Shown here piece by piece: positions 60,648 to 64,000 of a stretch of 64,000 bases of DNA (its first letter is position 1; every line of letters starts with the position of its first letter). Under the pieces are notes generated by a model. It saw nothing but the letters and a program-made list of their open reading frames with translations. It was not told the DNA's origin and made no database searches. The translations under genes and the position numbers were made by a program. Location: assembly GCA_026419785.1 (NCBI GenBank), contig JAODTK010001332.1, positions 62,001 to 126,000 on the forward strand, in the 5' to 3' direction. The stretch is from Sclerodactyla briareus (taxonomy: Eukaryota > Echinodermata > Holothuroidea > Dendrochirotida > Sclerodactylidae).

Positions 60648-60987
60648 GTAAGTATATATTAGTAAATGTACCCATTTGACTAATATTAGGTAGTATTATT
60701 AGTCCTCTGACCACGCTGAGGGATTCGTGATCGCAACATGGCATACATCTAAATTACGGTGTACTGTAAAACATTTCCACTCATGTGAAGAAAATAGTGT
60801 CTTCCAACCACAACTATGGAACAAATATAATGTTTGTTTTTTTTTCAGTCAGTTTTCTTTTCGTCTTTTGTTACTTGGGTTTATCAGACTCCCTCACCAA
60901 GTAGTCGAATATATTTGTTCTCTGGTATTGGCAAAATATAGAGTAAAAAATACCAGTGAATAAAAAGCATGTGCTCTCTACCCTCCT

Positions 60988-61177
60988 AAAATGTTGTGTA
61001 GAATTTATACAACACTATGTAAATAGCACATCCATCCCGTTCAAAAAAACAAAAACGCAGCACAACATTAGTAAATGTTGTGTGGAAAATACACAAATTG
61101 TGTCAGATTATGCGCAATGATTGTTTCTTACACAACACCGGATGGGTATAGGTGTTCTAGTTACACAACATTTTTAA
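60988..61177. mobile_element. MITE-like inverted-repeat element
   Basis: Begins 'AAAATGTTGTGTAGAA' and ends 'TTACACAACATTTTT', which are inverted copies. Further inward 'CACATCCATCCCG' is matched inverted by 'CGGATGGGTATAGGTG'. About 190 bp, no coding capacity, in the putative NLR intron. Confidence 0.6.
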
Positions 61178-61216
61178 GAGTATATATAAACTATATTTAT
61201 TACTTACATTTTTAAG

Positions 61217-61313
61217 GTTTCACCTGTAAACTATTCAGTGGTCCACGAATCGCCCACTGCTTCTGGAATCAGAAATGGTCGATGGTCTATCAAGTTGATT
61301 GTCGACTTTTCCG
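61217..61313 (+). CDS. Possible NLR exon (97 nt), weak
   Basis: Follows TTACATTTTTAAG. With the A left from the previous exon it reads S and then 'FTCKLFSGPRIAHCFWNQKW' and 'SMVYQVDCRLF', ending at TTTCCG|GTAACC. Phase fits both neighbours, but the acceptor is poor and the sequence is not clearly leucine-rich. Confidence 0.28.
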
Positions 61314-62045
61314 GTAACCTCCAGTTTAAAAAAATATATCCGATTTTTGTCATCTGCTGTTCTGTACAATGGAAAAGTACAGTGGACACTCGAGAAATTC
61401 CAGATTTTTTTTCAATCATTTTGATGATTGTTATCTCATGCTAGGACAAACCGCTCAATGAGTATCTCTCCCTGACCATTAATTGACAACCACTCACTGA
61501 AATATCTCATCCAGCCCCTCGGGACCGTGAGATATAAACAGTAATTTGCCCGGTAGAATAACGATACTGGATGTTCGCTTTCCAGGTTCAGAGCGTGCGA
61601 CGTACCGGATAAGGTCGACCCGGAGCTCATTCCTCCTCTACTGTTACAACGAGGATTGCTAGGTTTGTAATGACTTCCCATTGGGCCTCGTCTAATCTCT
61701 AATCTCTATACGTGTATGTATCTTGTATATATTTTTAGTATCATGTATCTAATAGCAGCTGTCTAGCAGCTGTCTTCTGTAGTATCTGTACAGTTGCTGA
61801 TTGTGTCTGTTGGTTGACTAGTGTAGCCTATGTCGCTCCAACAAAAGCTACGCTCTACTTTCGTTGAGCAAGGTCAGTGAAACGGCAACGGTACTAACTG
61901 AACCTCTCTCCTCCTAATTATCAGTCCCGCGGATACCACCATTAGTTGGCATTCAGTCCTGATTACATCAACATGACTGGACAACAACTCACCTCACAAC
62001 CCCCATTTCGTAGTCTTTTTCGATTCTGACGGAGTCCAGAGGATC
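61314..62045 (+). other. No gene recognised
   Basis: An 81-codon minus-strand frame (61,681-61,436) and a plus-strand continuation are unassigned. Short TGTATC/TAGCAGCTGTC duplications occur near 61,715-61,785. Confidence 0.45.
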
Positions 62046-62960
62046 TTGCAGTCATGTGGGGGACGCGTGCATGTTTAAAACACGATAACTCGACCCCACT
62101 TGTGTGGATGATTTATTTCCCATATGATAACATAGTCATATTTTTTCGGGATCAGGTCGGAATGTCATCTGCAGTCACCCAGGGGTCAGAGTCTGAAAAC
62201 CTTGTTAAAAAAACAGAAGGACAGAATTGGGGCCTTTGGCTCGATCCGGCTGACATGTTATATTTGGCTCTCTTATGGGGAGTACAGGAACACTATCGTT
62301 TTCGGTGTAGACCGGGTGCTACTTTTTCCTTTGTAAAAATGGGGAATTGTGAAAAAGTGATTTTTTTTCGCCGATGTTGACACGATAACTCGACTACCCA
62401 AAGTAAAATTCGGATCACACCTGGATAGAGGATCATACTTGGTTTGTGAGTCAGATGAGAACATGAATCTTATTGTTTCAGTGTCGGGTCAAAGGTCAAT
62501 TGAGGTCAAGAGAAGTCTAAGTCTGAAAAAGATCGTGAACACGACGGTCCAGGATGCTTGCGTCCAAACAAGCTGAAATGGGGAATACGACTTCCCATTG
62601 TTTTTGGTGTAATGGGATGGGGGGTGGTGATAACATGACCCCATCTGGGTAGATCAAGTCACACCTCGTATGTGGGATCCCCATATTGAGTACTTTGTCC
62701 CTATTGCTCTGGAGTCACATCAATGTAGGAAATCATATTACCAGACGGGTTGGGCTGATCAGAGCAATTTGTGGGAGGAATTATTTGAATCGACCCATCT
62801 GTTTGGGGAATGCTAATACTTGTGTCTGGATTCCATATATCGAGTACAAGCTCCTATTGTTTTATTGTCGGACCATATGTCCTTAGAGATCAGTTCAGTC
62901 GAAGGAGTTGGTATGTAGCAAATTTATGAGAAATAAATATTGTTTTCCATGTAACTGCCA
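62046..62960 (+). repeat. Second array of the ~140 bp AGGTCA family
   Basis: Units carry 'ACACGATAACTCGA(C)C', '(A)CTTG(T)(G)TGTG(A)GT', 'CCCTATTG.TTT' and 'GTCAGAGTCTGAAAA'. Starts are recognisable near 62,080, 62,378, 62,540 and later, with weaker units to about 62,960. GGGTCA-A-AGGTCA-ATTG-AGGTCA at 62,486-62,508 contains both one-base and four-base spaced direct repeats. The 108-codon frame at 62,054-62,380 is repeat sequence. Confidence 0.75.
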
Positions 62961-63607
62961 CAAAGAATGTAAAATACTGATTTTCGTACCACTTTGGTGC
63001 ATTGCCCATGGTCCCTATTGTTTTAGGGGAAGAGCGAAGGTCCCGTACATAGAGAACACAGTGGATGATATCGTCTACCAGGAGGCAATTTAAGCGCACT
63101 GACCCTTACAGTCCCTTCCTCCCTGATAACCATGACATTGGATACATGGTCCGACAGCGGTAACCTAGGAATTGAGGTGATAAGAAAGGAACCCAGCTTT
63201 GTCTCGGCCAGCAGTGAATGTCTATGTTTCAGTCACTAGATATTAGCAAGACCAGAACACAAAGCTGATTTCTCTTTCTGAAAAGTAATGAAGGCAAGTA
63301 TCACTAAGTCTTTGGCTTCTGGTTCTCTATTTTCTGTAGCTCATATTGATTAAGTAAACGCGTTTGGGTGTGTCACAGCTTTTCTTCTTCTCCAACCAGC
63401 CTAGTAGCTATAAACACTATTTCTCTGCAAGTAATCGAAAATTGAAAAAACAAGATCCTTGGTTCTTGGCATAGAATGCTATATACTATAGCGTTATATC
63501 GATACTAATGTAGGTATACATGCACTCATACGTTTCTATATCATTCTATGGCCGAATATTGATCATCATGTCCGTGAATATCATTACTTCCTCTCTGTTT
63601 CCCGTAG

Positions 63608-63656
63608 TAATTCTGGATCTCTCCTGAGACTGGCTCTTGGTAATGGAGTGGGGAAG
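63608..63656 (+). CDS. Possible tiny LRR exon (49 nt), weak
   Basis: Strong acceptor TCTGTTTCCCGTAG and donor GGGGAAG|GTATAT. In the phase left by the 61,217-61,313 candidate it reads R and then 'NSGSLLRLALGNGVGK', a plausible LRR strand. The call depends entirely on that weak upstream exon and on splice-site appearance. Confidence 0.28.
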
Positions 63657-64000
63657 GTATATACGCCTATATTCTGTTTAGTGCCCTTCACATACTGACA
63701 AAATATCATAATTGCTCACGAGTTTTCAAATTCATTATCAATCACATCCAGCTATTTTCATCCGTTGATCCCGCTGGCCGTTTTTGGGCCATGACAAAAT
63801 AGAACGGGTTCTGTCAGATATGCTAGCCCTACATGAGTCGAAAAAACACCACTGGAATCCTGGTTTGAGATATTTTTTATACAGAAACTTGACTATTGCA
63901 ACTCTCTTTGTTAATCTTCCTAAGAGTGAATAATGGTTGAGAATCAGCATTTGCGGTCATCTCGGCGGCCACTTCGTGTTCCCATCACACTGGCGTACAA
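63657..64000. other. No gene recognised to window end
   Basis: AT-rich sequence with one 70-codon minus-strand frame that has no recognisable similarity. The NLR locus may continue beyond the window. Confidence 0.45.

Noticed and set aside
60286-60744. 152-codon minus-strand open frame
   Set aside because: It lies antisense to the LRR-like exon at 60,455-60,647, which has splice sites and a family-like sequence. The antisense frame has neither.

Overview
The window reads as repeat-rich nuclear DNA of a marine deuterostome invertebrate, most likely an echinoderm and possibly a sea cucumber. I see no bacterial-style operons, no long open frames and no rRNA. What I do see is GT-AG-bounded short exons, degenerate LINEs, a tRNA-derived SINE, MITE-like inverted repeats, microsatellites and several families of diverged AGGTCA-bearing tandem repeats. 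The species call is an inference, resting mainly on the style of the NACHT/LRR exons, which resemble the expanded NLR families of echinoderms. It was not checked against any database.

1-10.9 kb holds no recognisable gene, only a short tandem array (5.3-5.6 kb), a triplet microsatellite (7.0-7.1 kb) and C tracts. 10.87-14.43 kb is one long decayed CR1/L2-like LINE (+ strand), still readable as ORF1 esterase, endonuclease, reverse transcriptase and C-terminal domain. 14.7-24.9 kb is a mosaic: a TIR element, one half of an ~850 bp inverted dispersed pair (partner at 43.65-44.48 kb), a 360 bp tandem duplication, a ~300 bp repeat array with nuclear-receptor-like half sites, and many poly-G/C tracts. 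25.3-25.7 kb is a 5'-truncated LINE tail. 27.64-30.45 kb is a decayed R4/Dong-like LINE on the minus strand with an internal deletion. 30.7-32.2 kb is a diverged ~0.99 kb-spaced tandem duplication. 32-44 kb is mostly unassigned, with further repeats, and a tRNA-like SINE lies at 44.5-44.8 kb.

47.2-63.7 kb is the only host gene-like locus. A NACHT (NLR-type) exon at 47,237-48,750 carries Walker A and Walker B motifs but about seven frameshifts and three in-frame stops. It is followed by a series of small, intact, splice-bounded LRR-like exons. Exons at 51,623, 53,844, 56,940, 58,993 and 60,455, and less surely 61,217 and 63,608, are mutually compatible in splicing phase. One well-bounded exon at 52,642 does not fit that chain. 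The locus is best read as an innate-immune NLR gene whose NACHT exon is broken in this sequence. Introns contain MITEs, a GC-rich island and AGGTCA-bearing repeat arrays.
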